This document shows positions 49,801 to 57,421 of a stretch of DNA of 64,000 nucleotides, in pieces. The position numbers and the translations under genes were made by a program. Source of the DNA: Pseudomonas sp. PDM16. GTDB lineage: Bacteria > Pseudomonadota > Gammaproteobacteria > Pseudomonadales > Pseudomonadaceae. The notes under the pieces are model-generated. The model saw only the letters and a program-made list of their open reading frames with translations. It searched no databases and had not been told where the DNA came from. The stretch is from positions 372,001 to 436,000 of the forward strand of contig NZ_JACVAM010000002.1 of the NCBI RefSeq assembly GCF_014851865.1. The letters are read 5' to 3'. Within the stretch, counting starts at the first letter, position 1. Every line of letters starts with the position of its first letter.

Positions 49801-51584
49801 AGCTCTGGATCGAATACACCGATGGCATTGGTGGTCGCCAGGGAAAAGACTTTGCTGGTGTCTTCGGGAGTGGTCTGCGCTGTGGGGACGTGGATGATCG
49901 GTGCATCGTTGTCGGGGGTGATGGTGATATCCAGGGTCGACGTGGCCGTATCGGTTCCATCGGTCAGCGTGAACGTCACCTGGGGAACGTTGCCGTTGTA
50001 GTTGGCCTGCGGTGTGAATGTGTAGGTGCCGTCGGCGTCGATCTGCAGCGTCCCGACCTGAGGAATGTTGATCGGTGTGCCCACCGGATACTGGGTGAGT
50101 GGCGAACCGGTCAGGTTGAAGCTGGCGATGCTGAGGCTATCGCCGTCCACATCGGTGGCATTGGTCAGCAGGTTACCGGTGACGATGCTGTCTTCCGGAC
50201 CGCTGTTGGTTTCTGGCGCACCCACCGGAGCATCGTTGACCGGAGTGACGGTGATGGCAACGCTGTCAGTGGCCGTCTCCTGCCCGTCGGTGGTGCTGAT
50301 GCTCAGGGTATCGGGCCCGTGGTAGTTGGCGTCCGGGGTGTACTTCAGCTGGGCCATCGCATTGTTGATCGCCGCAGGGCTGCCGCTCAGAGTCAATGTG
50401 CTGGTTCCGCCGCCGGTCACCGTTACGCCGAGCAGATTCAGGCCCACCTCGAGCACGCCGTGTTGCACGTTCAGTGTGGTGGTCAGCGAATCCAGATCGA
50501 CGTCGAAGGCTCCCAGCGCATTGCTGGTCTGCAGTGAGAAGGTCAGAGGAGTGTCTTCGGGCGTCGTTTGCGCTTGCGGCACGATGTGGAAGGGCGCGTC
50601 GTTGACCGGCGTGATGTCGATGCTGACCGTGGTGCTGGCGATGCTGCTGCCGTCGCTGACGGTATAGGTGATGACTGGCACCGGGCCGTTGTAGTTGGGT
50701 AGTGGGTTGAAGCTGAACGTGCCATTGGCATTGATCTGCAGCGTGCCGACGAAGGGGATGGTAATGGGGCTGCCGAGCGGCTGACTCACCAATGGTTGGG
50801 TGCTCAGCGTGAAAGAGGTAATGCTGAGGCTGTCACCATCGTTGTCGAAATCATTGCTCAGCAGATTGCCCGAGATCGAGCCTCCTTCGAGCAATGTGAA
50901 GCTGTCTGCCACGGCGATCGGTGGTGTATTGGCCGGCGGGACTGGTGGCTGGGGCTCCGGCTGCTCTGGCTCCTCCACTGGGGGCTCCGGCTCCTCGATC
51001 GGCGGTTCGGGTTCCTCTACGGGCGGCTCTGGCTCTTCCAGTGGCGGCTGGGGGACGGGCGTCTCGGGCACTGGGTCTACCGGTACCTCGGCCAGGCTCG
51101 GCGTGAAGTCGTCGATCAGATCTTCCTGCTCTGTCAGGGGCGCGGAAAAGTCCAGTCCGCGGGTTTCGAAACCTACCTGCACATCGACCTGTGAGGCCGT
51201 GGCGTCAAGCATGACGAACCCGTGCCCGCCTGCGATGCCTGTGCTGCTGCCCGAACCGGGCGCGGGGCCAGCGGCAGTTGGTGCCAGATCGGTCGTCGGG
51301 TCCATGCCGCTGGCTATGGCCTGCTGCAGATCCTGTGCAGGAGGCGTGGTGGAGGCCGTGGCGTCCTGCTCCTGCTGCTCGACGGCGGGCCATTGGCTGG
51401 TGCTGCCCAGTTCGACGGTCTGCCCATCCTTGAGCTGGAGGCTTACCAGGCCGGCCTCTCCGGTCAGGACCTGTTCACCACGAAACAAGCGGTCGCCTTC
51501 GACCAGGAGTCGCTGGGCGCCATCGGGAGAAAGCGCCATGACCTGGCCTACGACAGTTTTGACGACAGCGATGACATTGTTCAT
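46848..51584 (-). CDS. Large repetitive surface adhesin with LapA-type retention module and VWA domain
   Basis: This is a 1578-residue type I secreted adhesin. The start at 51584 (MNNVIAVVKTVVGQVMALSPDG) gives the retention-module N-terminus; the frame upstream to 51665 is not typical. Residues 1-100 match the LapA retention module, and TAAG at 103-106 fits the site cut by LapG-type periplasmic proteases. A Pro/Glu-rich linker (168-220) follows. Then come cadherin-like/VCBS repeats (about 225-1090), most ending in T-VNDAP. A VWA domain follows (from about 1110; MIDAS LDTSATM with Thr for the last Ser, TGTNFDDAL, FLSDG), then another repeat and a C-terminal tail with IDLADLL. No RTX nonapeptides are seen. 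The exporter genes are divergent upstream. Confidence 0.9.
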   Translation of the reverse strand: MNNVIAVVKTVVGQVMALSPDGAQRLLVEGDRLFRGEQVLTGEAGLVSLQLKDGQTVELGSTSQWPAVEQQEQDATASTTPPAQDLQQAIASGMDPTTDLAPTAAGPAPGSGSSTGIAGGHGFVMLDATASQVDVQVGFETRGLDFSAPLTEQEDLIDDFTPSLAEVPVDPVPETPVPQPPLEEPEPPVEEPEPPIEEPEPPVEEPEQPEPQPPVPPANTPPIAVADSFTLLEGGSISGNLLSNDFDNDGDSLSITSFTLSTQPLVSQPLGSPITIPFVGTLQINANGTFSFNPLPNYNGPVPVITYTVSDGSSIASTTVSIDITPVNDAPFHIVPQAQTTPEDTPLTFSLQTSNALGAFDVDLDSLTTTLNVQHGVLEVGLNLLGVTVTGGGTSTLTLSGSPAAINNAMAQLKYTPDANYHGPDTLSISTTDGQETATDSVAITVTPVNDAPVGAPETNSGPEDSIVTGNLLTNATDVDGDSLSIASFNLTGSPLTQYPVGTPINIPQVGTLQIDADGTYTFTPQANYNGNVPQVTFTLTDGTDTATSTLDITITPDNDAPIIHVPTAQTTPEDTSKVFSLATTNAIGVFDPELDNLTVTLSVEHGVLNVGLNALGAGVSGDGSSALVLTGSQAAINNAMAQLRYTPSANYNGPDTLSIVASDGIDSTSDSVAITVTPVNDAPTTSDLGLVTDENVPVNGIVTGTDIEGDTLSFSITGAPGNGTVALNTATGSFTYTPSTNYNGSDSFVVTVSDGNGGFATSTVTIGVNPLNDAPVSLPDSILVAEGGTASTLVGGSTSVLANDSDADGDPLDAILVSGPAHGTLTLNPNGTFSYVHDGSETTTDSFTYRANDGTANGNTVTVSIGITPVNDAPVSVADSIVVAEGGTATVLASGSTSVLANDSDAENDTLSAILVSGPANGTLTLNANGTFSYTHNGSETTADSFTYRANDGTANGNIVTVNIGVTPVNDAPQATDVSASAVQGGAEVAISLSGSDPDIGDAVESFRITSLPDHGTLQINGVAVTAAAVAAGSAVISATDAANGLLTYLPPGDFDSTNDGPAPTFGYQAFDGDTYSAGATVTVNVADAAPVAVDDFVVLTEGSTTASVNLVIMLDTSATMVSPFLGGVVSLPGGGTTTRLALAQSALENLITSYGGSLQNVMLVTFDDTATYHGWFNDPAAAIAAIRGVSTGTGTNFDDALKQVQTHYGTPPEADHTFVYFLSDGYPATPLGANRPSVSISSSERDGWVDFVTDKGVDSVYAVGIGAELVGDYAQSNLDTVAWSPSGNPPLTWNTDDGLLHNPGDFVQESTVHNPNTIVVVNPLDLNGVLQGTVQVGGLLDGSVSGNVADDFGADGPAAQKVVGVSLDSDGDGIGDLSATFDGNFYQLDLGTDIGLLKIDAHSGNYSFTPASTFNIDQDVTFKVVYTIEDSDGSQASATLHLTLESAAGGGLRMAPAAAAFDSGDTLLPLEDEQLLMAEDPEASGSAIQATSGFDSNKESIDLADLLQSESNDLGAYIDLQRGSNDAEGHLEPPVQNGGGEDFAPDGLDIGGSGIMPAAIINSLIAGADHSMKLDQ
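48708..49301 (-). repeat. Tandem 297-bp repeat inside the adhesin gene
   Basis: Two consecutive 297-bp units (48708-49004 and 49005-49301) share long near-identical stretches, for example GTCGTTGGCCCGATAGGTGA in both. Each encodes a 99-residue VCBS-type module (GSTSVLANDSDA ... DSFTYRANDGTANGN). This suggests recent duplication or gene conversion. Confidence 0.85.
49540..50930 (-). repeat. Two 693-bp higher-order repeat units inside the adhesin gene
   Basis: The segment GGGCCATCGC...TTGTTGAT recurs at 49658 and 50351, a 693-bp (231-residue) period. Each unit encodes a pair of cadherin-like modules, one with AAINNAMAQL-YTP--NY-GPDTLSI and one with G-PI-IP-VGTLQI-A-GT. Unit ends are approximate. 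Confidence 0.75.
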
Positions 51585-51674
51585 GGGCGAACTCTCCTTG
51601 GTCTGCTGCGGGCTTCCTGCCGATTCGGGTGGGAATGCCGGCGCCATTGCGATGAAGTGCGGCAAATTCTTATC

Positions 51675-51719
51675 GCCAATAAATTGGCTTATTTCTTCTA
51701 GTTATTGGCTTTATGCCAA
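51675..51719. promoter_or_regulatory. Inverted repeats in the adhesin/exporter divergent spacer
   Basis: An AT-rich patch (about 51660-51780) in the 478-base spacer holds GCCAAT-AA-ATTGGC (51675-51688) and TTGGC-TTTAT-GCCAA (51705-51719). The TTGGC/GCCAA half-site occurs four times in 45 bases. They lie 90-135 bases upstream of the adhesin ATG on the minus strand, where an operator would be expected. The binding protein is unknown. In the rest of the spacer (51780-52062) I see no gene and no clear motif. Confidence 0.5.
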
Positions 51720-52062
51720 AGTATTGACCTGTCGCGGGGCATGCTAAACAATCGTTTCTGCCATGTCACTTTGCTATTGCTTGGCTCTTTCAACCTCTCC
51801 GATCAACGGTCGCCCGGCGACTGGAGGCCACGGCTGGCAAGCCTGACCAAGTAGTCGGGATGTGTGCGCAAGTATCTGTTTCGCCTGGCAGGCCAGTTGG
51901 TAACGCCCTGAGCGAGCCGGAATGTGGGTTGATTGGGAGCCGACCGATGATCGGTCATGGAGTGGAGTTCCGCGTCGGGTGCGGTTGGTCCGGCCCGGTT
52001 GTCAGGGGGAAGGCGGATGGCTCGCCGGAAGGAACCCGAAAAACAAGAGCTGAGACTGAACC

Positions 52063-54216
52063 ATGTCCGCCGCGGCCAACCAGACGCTGCACTTGGGCGA
52101 TCCACGCGCCCGCCATGATGACCCGCTGCTGGACGGCCTGCTGGCCCTGTGCACGCTGCACCAGAGGCCGGCGACCCGCTCCATGTTGAGTGCCGGCCTG
52201 CCGCTCCCCGCCCAGCGGCTGTCGCCAGACCTGTTGCCACGTGCCGCGGCGCGGGCCGGACTGCAAGGGCGCTGGTTGCATCGTCCACTGCGGCAGATTC
52301 CCGCCATCGCGCTGCCGGCATTGTTGCTGCTTGGCGAAGGTCGCGCGGCCATCCTGCTTGCACGTGAAGGTGAGCGTGCCCGACTGCTGCTGAGCGAGAG
52401 CGAGGGCGGGGAGGTGGCGGTCTCCCTTGACCTGCTGGAGGAGGATTACAGTGGTGAGGTCTTCTTCGCGCAGCCACGCCATGCATTCGATCAGGACCGC
52501 GAGAGCCTTATCCCGCGCACCCGCACATGGTTTCGCGACACCCTGAAACGCTCTCGCTGGCTTTACATGGATGCCGTTGCGGCCAGTGTGCTGATCAACC
52601 TGATCGGCCTGTTCGCGCCGCTGTTCGTGATGAATGTGTATGACCGGGTGGTGCCGAACCAGGCGGAGGCGACGCTCTGGGTACTGGCTGTGGGCATATC
52701 GGGGGCCTTTCTGTTCGACCTGCTGCTCAAGACCATGCGCGGCCTGTGCCTGGACCTGGCCGGCAAGAAGACCGACCTGATCATCTCCGCCAGTCTCTTT
52801 CAGCGTATCGTCGGCATGACCATGAAGGTGCGCCCGGCTCGGGTCGGCAGCTTCGCTCAACATATCCACGAGTTCCAGGTGCTGCGCGACTTCCTCGCCT
52901 CGCTGACCCTGACCAGCCTGATCGACCTGCCGTTCACCATACTGGTGCTTGCCGTGATCGCCTGGCTGGGTGGTCACCTGGTGTGGATTCCCATCCTGGC
53001 TTTCCCCCTCGCGCTGGGTCTCGGCTGGCTGCTGCAGCGCCCGCTGGCGGACACCATGGAGCGCAGCATGGCGCTGTCCGCGGAGCGCCAGTCGAGCCTG
53101 ATCGAGACCCTGGCCGGACTGGATGCGGTCAAGATCAACAATGCCGAGAGCGAGCGCCAGTATCTCTGGGAGCAGACCATCGGCACGCTCGGGCGCCTCG
53201 AACTCCGGGCTCGGATGCTGTCCAGCCTGGCGCTGAATCTGACCGGCTTCATCCAGCAACTGACCGGCGTGGTGACCATCGTTCTGGGGGTCTATCTGAT
53301 CATGGCCGGCAATCTCAGCATGGGTGGGTTGATCGCCTGCTACATGCTCGGTACACGGGCGCTAGCGCCGCTCGGTCAGCTTTCAGGACTACTCACCCGC
53401 TATCAGCAGGCACGGGTGAGCATGCAGAGCATCGACCAGATGATGGCATTGCCGCAGGAGCGCGAGGAGCAGGCGCGTGGTCTTAGCCGCCCGCAACTGC
53501 GAGGGGCACTGGAGTGCCGGCAGCTGCAGTTCCGCTATCCGCAGCAGCAGAATGCCGCACTCGTTGGCATTGACCTGCGCATTGCCGCCGGCGAGAAGGT
53601 TGGCATCATCGGTCGCAGTGGCTCCGGCAAGAGCTCATTGGCGAAGCTCATCGTCGGCCTCTACCAGGCCGATGCAGGCCATCTGCTGGTAGACGGGGTG
53701 GATGTGCGGCAGTTGGATGTCGGCGACTTGCGCCACAACATCGGCTACGTCGCGCAGGACATCCAGCTGTTCTCCGGCACGCTGCGCGACAACCTTGTCA
53801 GCGGTGCTCGTTATGTAGAGGACGAACTGGTGTTGCAGGCCGCAGAGCTGGCAGGTGTGCATGAGTTCGCCCGCCTGCACCCGCAGGGCTATGAGCTGCA
53901 GGTCGGCGAGCGCGGTCAGCAGCTGTCCGGAGGGCAGCGTCAGGCGGTAGCCCTGGCTCGCGCCCTGTTGCTGGACCCTCCCATCCTGCTGCTGGATGAG
54001 CCCACCAGTGCTCTCGACAATACCGGCGAGGAGCGCCTCAAGCAGCGCCTGCAGGGCTTCATCACGGACAAGACCCTGGTACTGGTGACCCACCGCACAT
54101 CGTTGCTGAGCCTGGTGGATCGATTGATCGTCATCGACCGAGGGCGAATCGTCGCCGACGGCCCCAAGGCCGAGGTGATGGAAGCGATACGGGGGGGGCG
54201 CATCAATGTGGCGTGA
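52063..54216 (+). CDS. Type I secretion ABC transporter, LapB-like
   Basis: This is the inner-membrane ATPase/permease of the adhesin export system, 717 residues. Residues 1-130 are a C39-peptidase-like domain without the usual Gln/Cys/His catalytic set, so it probably binds rather than cleaves the substrate. A six-span ABC membrane domain (about 165-440) follows. The nucleotide-binding domain has Walker A GRSGSGKSS (517-525), LSGGQ (about 622), Walker B ILLLDEPTS (about 643) and H-loop VTHRT. It belongs to the LapB/LssB subgroup that exports large adhesins. The start at 52063 has a weak GAGACTGAA upstream. The adaptor gene overlaps its end by 11 bases. Confidence 0.93.
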   Translation: MSAAANQTLHLGDPRARHDDPLLDGLLALCTLHQRPATRSMLSAGLPLPAQRLSPDLLPRAAARAGLQGRWLHRPLRQIPAIALPALLLLGEGRAAILLAREGERARLLLSESEGGEVAVSLDLLEEDYSGEVFFAQPRHAFDQDRESLIPRTRTWFRDTLKRSRWLYMDAVAASVLINLIGLFAPLFVMNVYDRVVPNQAEATLWVLAVGISGAFLFDLLLKTMRGLCLDLAGKKTDLIISASLFQRIVGMTMKVRPARVGSFAQHIHEFQVLRDFLASLTLTSLIDLPFTILVLAVIAWLGGHLVWIPILAFPLALGLGWLLQRPLADTMERSMALSAERQSSLIETLAGLDAVKINNAESERQYLWEQTIGTLGRLELRARMLSSLALNLTGFIQQLTGVVTIVLGVYLIMAGNLSMGGLIACYMLGTRALAPLGQLSGLLTRYQQARVSMQSIDQMMALPQEREEQARGLSRPQLRGALECRQLQFRYPQQQNAALVGIDLRIAAGEKVGIIGRSGSGKSSLAKLIVGLYQADAGHLLVDGVDVRQLDVGDLRHNIGYVAQDIQLFSGTLRDNLVSGARYVEDELVLQAAELAGVHEFARLHPQGYELQVGERGQQLSGGQRQAVALARALLLDPPILLLDEPTSALDNTGEERLKQRLQGFITDKTLVLVTHRTSLLSLVDRLIVIDRGRIVADGPKAEVMEAIRGGRINVA

Positions 54217-55570
54217 CTTCCGAGCGGCGCAGCACCTGCGCAGCTATTTCCAGGGCCGGCAGTCCCTGTCGGGGCAACCGTTGCCAGAAGTGCGCAAGGC
54301 GCTGATCGAGGATGCGCCTCGACTGGTGCGGCTGACCATCTGGAGCCTGGTAGGCTTCAGCCTCTTTGCGTTGCTGTGGGCGCATTTCGCGGTCGTGGAC
54401 GAAGTCACCCGTGGCGACGGCAAGGCGATTCCATCCTCCAAGCTGCAGAAGATCCAGAACCTGGAGGGTGGGATAGTCGCCGAGTTGTTCGTGCGCGAGG
54501 GGCAGGTGGTCGAAGTCGGTGCGCCGCTGCTGCGGCTGGACGATACCCGCTTTGCCTCCAATGTCGGCGAGACCGAGGCGGATCGTCTGGCGCTGCTGCT
54601 GCGGGTGGAGCGGTTGTCCGCAGAGGTCGAGGACCGTGCCCTGGAGCTGCCGGCAACGGCAATGGAAGCCGCTCCGGGTCTGGCTGCCAGCGAGCAGGCG
54701 CTGTACCAGAGCCGCCGCCAGCAGTTGCAGGATGAGGTGGCCGGCCTCGAGGAGCAGCTGGCTCAGCGCCAGCAGGAGCTGCGCGAGCTGGTCTCCAAGC
54801 GCGATCAATACCAGCGTGGCCTCGCTCTGCTGCGGCAGGAGATCGACATGTCCGAGCCGCTGGTGGCCAAGGGGGCCATCTCCCAGGTCGAGCTGCTGCG
54901 GCTGCGCCGTGCGGAGGTGGAGAATCGCGGGCAACTGGACGCTACTTCGCTGGCCATTCCCCGGGCTGGCTCGGCGATCAAGGAAGTGGAGCGCAAGATC
55001 GACGAAACCCGCGGACGTTTCCGCAGCGAGGCGCTGACCCGGCTCAACGAGGCGCGCACCGACCTCAGCAAGGTCCAGGCGAGTGGCAAGGCGTTGGAGG
55101 ACCGGGTCAACCGCACGCTGGTTACCTCGCCGGTACGTGGCATTGTCAAGCAGCTGCTGGTCAACACCATCGGTGGAGTCATACAGCCGGGCAGCGACCT
55201 GGTCGAGATCGTGCCGCTGGACGACACATTACTGGTGGAGGCGCGTATCCGTCCGCAGGACATCGCCTTCCTGCATCCCGGCCAGAAGGCCATGGTCAAG
55301 TTCACCGCGTATGACTACACCATCTATGGCGGCCTGGCGGCCAACCTCGAACAGATCGGTGCGGACACCATCACCGACGAGGAGGGCAACAGCTTCTACC
55401 TGATCCAGCTGCGCACCGAGAAGAGCCACCTGGGCAGCGAGCAGAGCCCGTTGCTGATCATCCCGGGCATGGTGGCGTCCGTGGATATCATCACCGGACA
55501 GAAGAGTGTGCTCAGCTATCTGCTCAAGCCGATCATCCGCGCCAAGGGGGAGGCATTGCGCGAGCGCTAG
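54206..55570 (+). CDS. Type I secretion periplasmic adaptor (HlyD/LapC-like)
   Basis: This is the membrane-fusion subunit linking the ABC exporter to an outer-membrane TolC-type channel; 454 residues. A cytoplasmic N-terminus leads to one span (about 36-56, LTIWSLVGFSLFALLWAHFAVVDEV). A lipoyl half (IQNLEGGIVAELFVREGQVVEVGAPLLRLDD), a long coiled coil (about 120-290, with LEEQLAQRQQELRELVSKR) and the second lipoyl half plus beta-barrel (VTSPVRGIVKQL ... AMVKFTAYDYTIYGG) follow. It ends RAKGEALRER. No outer-membrane component follows; the next gene is a convergent TetR regulator whose stop codon interlocks with this one. Confidence 0.93.
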   Translation: MWRDFRAAQHLRSYFQGRQSLSGQPLPEVRKALIEDAPRLVRLTIWSLVGFSLFALLWAHFAVVDEVTRGDGKAIPSSKLQKIQNLEGGIVAELFVREGQVVEVGAPLLRLDDTRFASNVGETEADRLALLLRVERLSAEVEDRALELPATAMEAAPGLAASEQALYQSRRQQLQDEVAGLEEQLAQRQQELRELVSKRDQYQRGLALLRQEIDMSEPLVAKGAISQVELLRLRRAEVENRGQLDATSLAIPRAGSAIKEVERKIDETRGRFRSEALTRLNEARTDLSKVQASGKALEDRVNRTLVTSPVRGIVKQLLVNTIGGVIQPGSDLVEIVPLDDTLLVEARIRPQDIAFLHPGQKAMVKFTAYDYTIYGGLAANLEQIGADTITDEEGNSFYLIQLRTEKSHLGSEQSPLLIIPGMVASVDIITGQKSVLSYLLKPIIRAKGEALRER

Positions 55571-56226
55571 ATGTTCTCGAGTGCACCTAGCACCAGGCGC
55601 TCCGTCTCACCCAGCCAGCGGCGCAGGCGCGCCTCGTCGAGTTGCCCTAGGGCCGCGTAGCGGCGGCCACCCCAGACCATCAGAAACAGCGCCTCGACGG
55701 TAGCCGCCGAGGCGGGGTGGGGCAGGTCGCGGCAGTTGGCGAACACCTGTTGCCACTTGCCGAGCAGCTCCTCGTAGGCCCGCTGGTGATGCCGTGGCTC
55801 GGCGATCTGCGCTTCCAGCTGGGCGACCTCGAAGGTGAATAGCTGGCTGATGGGCTCGGCCGGGCTGCAGCTCAGGCGTAGCAGCAGGCTGACGCGGCTG
55901 CGCCAGTCCAGCGGCGGCGCGATCACCTGTTCATCGATGCTGCGTAGTAATTGCTCGATGCTGTGGCGCACGTAGCCGGAGAGCAGCGCCTGTTTGCTGG
56001 GGAAGTATTCGTACAGGGTGCCCACGGCGAAGCCCGACTCCAGCGCCACCGCGCGGGTGGTCACGGCCTCCCAGCCATCGCGCTGCCAAATCCGAACGAA
56101 AGCCTGGTAGATGGCCTCCACGGTGAACTGCGCGCGGGCCTGCTGTGGGCGCTTGAGCGGCTTGGTTCTGAGCTTTTGCCCTGGCGCGCTGACCGCTGCA
56201 CGGTTTCCGAACCCCTTCCTGTCCAT
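55567..56226 (-). CDS. TetR-family regulator
   Basis: This is a 219-residue repressor-type regulator. The HTH is at about residues 31-78 (QFTVEAIYQAFVRIWQRDGW ... TTRAVALESGFAVGTLYEYFPSKQALL) after a long basic N-terminal arm. The C-terminal helical domain is of the AefR-like type. It is divergent from DUF2855 with 51 bases between starts, which makes the DUF2855 gene its likely target. Its stop and the adaptor gene stop share the CTAG at 55567-55570. Confidence 0.9.
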   Translation of the reverse strand: MDRKGFGNRAAVSAPGQKLRTKPLKRPQQARAQFTVEAIYQAFVRIWQRDGWEAVTTRAVALESGFAVGTLYEYFPSKQALLSGYVRHSIEQLLRSIDEQVIAPPLDWRSRVSLLLRLSCSPAEPISQLFTFEVAQLEAQIAEPRHHQRAYEELLGKWQQVFANCRDLPHPASAATVEALFLMVWGGRRYAALGQLDEARLRRWLGETERLVLGALENI

Positions 56227-56277
56227 CGCCCTCTACCCTGTCGGTTCATCATCAGTCGCCTGCCAGAGGACCCGCAA

Positions 56278-57378
56278 ATGACCCAACTCGTCAAGGCCAC
56301 GCGCCTGCTCACCCGCAAGGGCGCGCTCGACCAGAGCCGTATCGACAGCTTCGACTTCGACCTGAGCGTGGCGCCCGGCGAGATCGTCCTCAGGCCCGAT
56401 CATTTCGCCCTGACCACCAACAACATCACCTACGCCGCCTTCGGCGACTCGATGCGCTACTGGGACTTCTACCCGACCGGCACGGCCGAGTGGGGACACA
56501 TGCCGGTATGGGGCTTCGCCGATGTGGTGGCCTCGGCGGTCGAGGACATCGAGGTTGGCGCGCGCTACTACGGCTATTACCCGATCGCCAGCTACACGCG
56601 GGTCAAGGCCGAGGCCTCGCCACGTGGCTTCCGCGCGCTGGATGCGCATCGCGCCGAACTGCCGACGCCCTACAACCAGTACGCGCTGTGCGCGGCCGAT
56701 CCTTACTACAGCCCCGAACACGAGGACCTGCAGGCGCTGCTCAAGCCGCTGTACCTGACCTCGGCGATGCTCGCCGACTTCCTGCTCGACAACGATTTCT
56801 TCGGCGCCCAGCGCCTGCTGTTCTCCAGCGCGTCGAGCAAGACTGCCTACTGCACGCTGTTCTGCCTGGAGGAGTACGACATCGAATGCATCGGCCTGAC
56901 CTCGCGCGGCAACATTGCCTTCGTCGAGCAGCTCGGCTGCTATGACAGCGCCCTGGCTTACCAGAACCTGGAGTCGCTCGATGCCAGCGTGCCGACCGTC
57001 TACGTCGACTTCTCCAGCGACCTGGCCCTGCGCGACCGCGTGCATGCACACTTCGCCGACCAGCTGGCCTACAGCTGCGTGGCCGGCTCGGCGCAGAACA
57101 CCGAGGAGGCCGAGTACAAGGCCGCCAGCGGGCCGGAGCCGAAGATGTTCTTCGCGCCGATCCAGATGCGCAAACGCAATGTCGACTGGGGTTCGGGCGG
57201 CGTCTCGCGCTATGTCGGCGAGGGCATGGTGAAGTTCTATCGGCGGGTCGAGGCCAGCGGCACGCAGCTGGTCGAGGTGGTGCGCAGCGAGGGTTATGAG
57301 GCGGCAGCGGAGATCATCTCCGGCCTGGTGCATGGCCGCCTGCCGCCACAGCAGGGGCAGATCGTCCGTCTGCGTTGA
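56278..57378 (+). CDS. DUF2855 protein
   Basis: This is a 366-residue cytoplasmic protein of the DUF2855 family, starting MTQLVKATRLLTRKGALDQSRI. It shows a diverged medium-chain reductase-like layout: an N-terminal beta domain with FALTTNNITYAAFGDSMRYWDFYP and VWGFADVVAS, then a Rossmann-like half with LLFSSASSKTAYCTLFCLEE. The glycine-rich NAD(P) motif is not canonical (SSASSKTA). MFFAPIQMRKRNVDWG is near the end. Some related proteins are annotated as quinone-oxidoreductase-like, but no activity is established. The neighbouring divergent TetR gene probably controls it. Confidence 0.82.
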   Translation: MTQLVKATRLLTRKGALDQSRIDSFDFDLSVAPGEIVLRPDHFALTTNNITYAAFGDSMRYWDFYPTGTAEWGHMPVWGFADVVASAVEDIEVGARYYGYYPIASYTRVKAEASPRGFRALDAHRAELPTPYNQYALCAADPYYSPEHEDLQALLKPLYLTSAMLADFLLDNDFFGAQRLLFSSASSKTAYCTLFCLEEYDIECIGLTSRGNIAFVEQLGCYDSALAYQNLESLDASVPTVYVDFSSDLALRDRVHAHFADQLAYSCVAGSAQNTEEAEYKAASGPEPKMFFAPIQMRKRNVDWGSGGVSRYVGEGMVKFYRRVEASGTQLVEVVRSEGYEAAAEIISGLVHGRLPPQQGQIVRLR

Positions 57379-57385
57379 GGCGCAT

Positions 57386-57414
57386 GGAGCGTGGCGGGTT
57401 GGCCGCCACGCTCC
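57386..57414. terminator. Strong hairpin between DUF2855 and mmsB
   Basis: GGAGCGTGGCGG (57386-57397) pairs exactly with CCGCCACGCTCC (57403-57414). It lies between convergent genes. No T-run follows on either strand, so it may be a transcript-end stabiliser rather than a classical terminator. Confidence 0.55.
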
Positions 57415-57421
57415 AAATCAC

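Noticed and set aside
48708..50930. Regular repeats as a CRISPR array
   Set aside because: Units are 297 and 693 bp, in frame and part of a continuous adhesin coding sequence, without short unique spacers.
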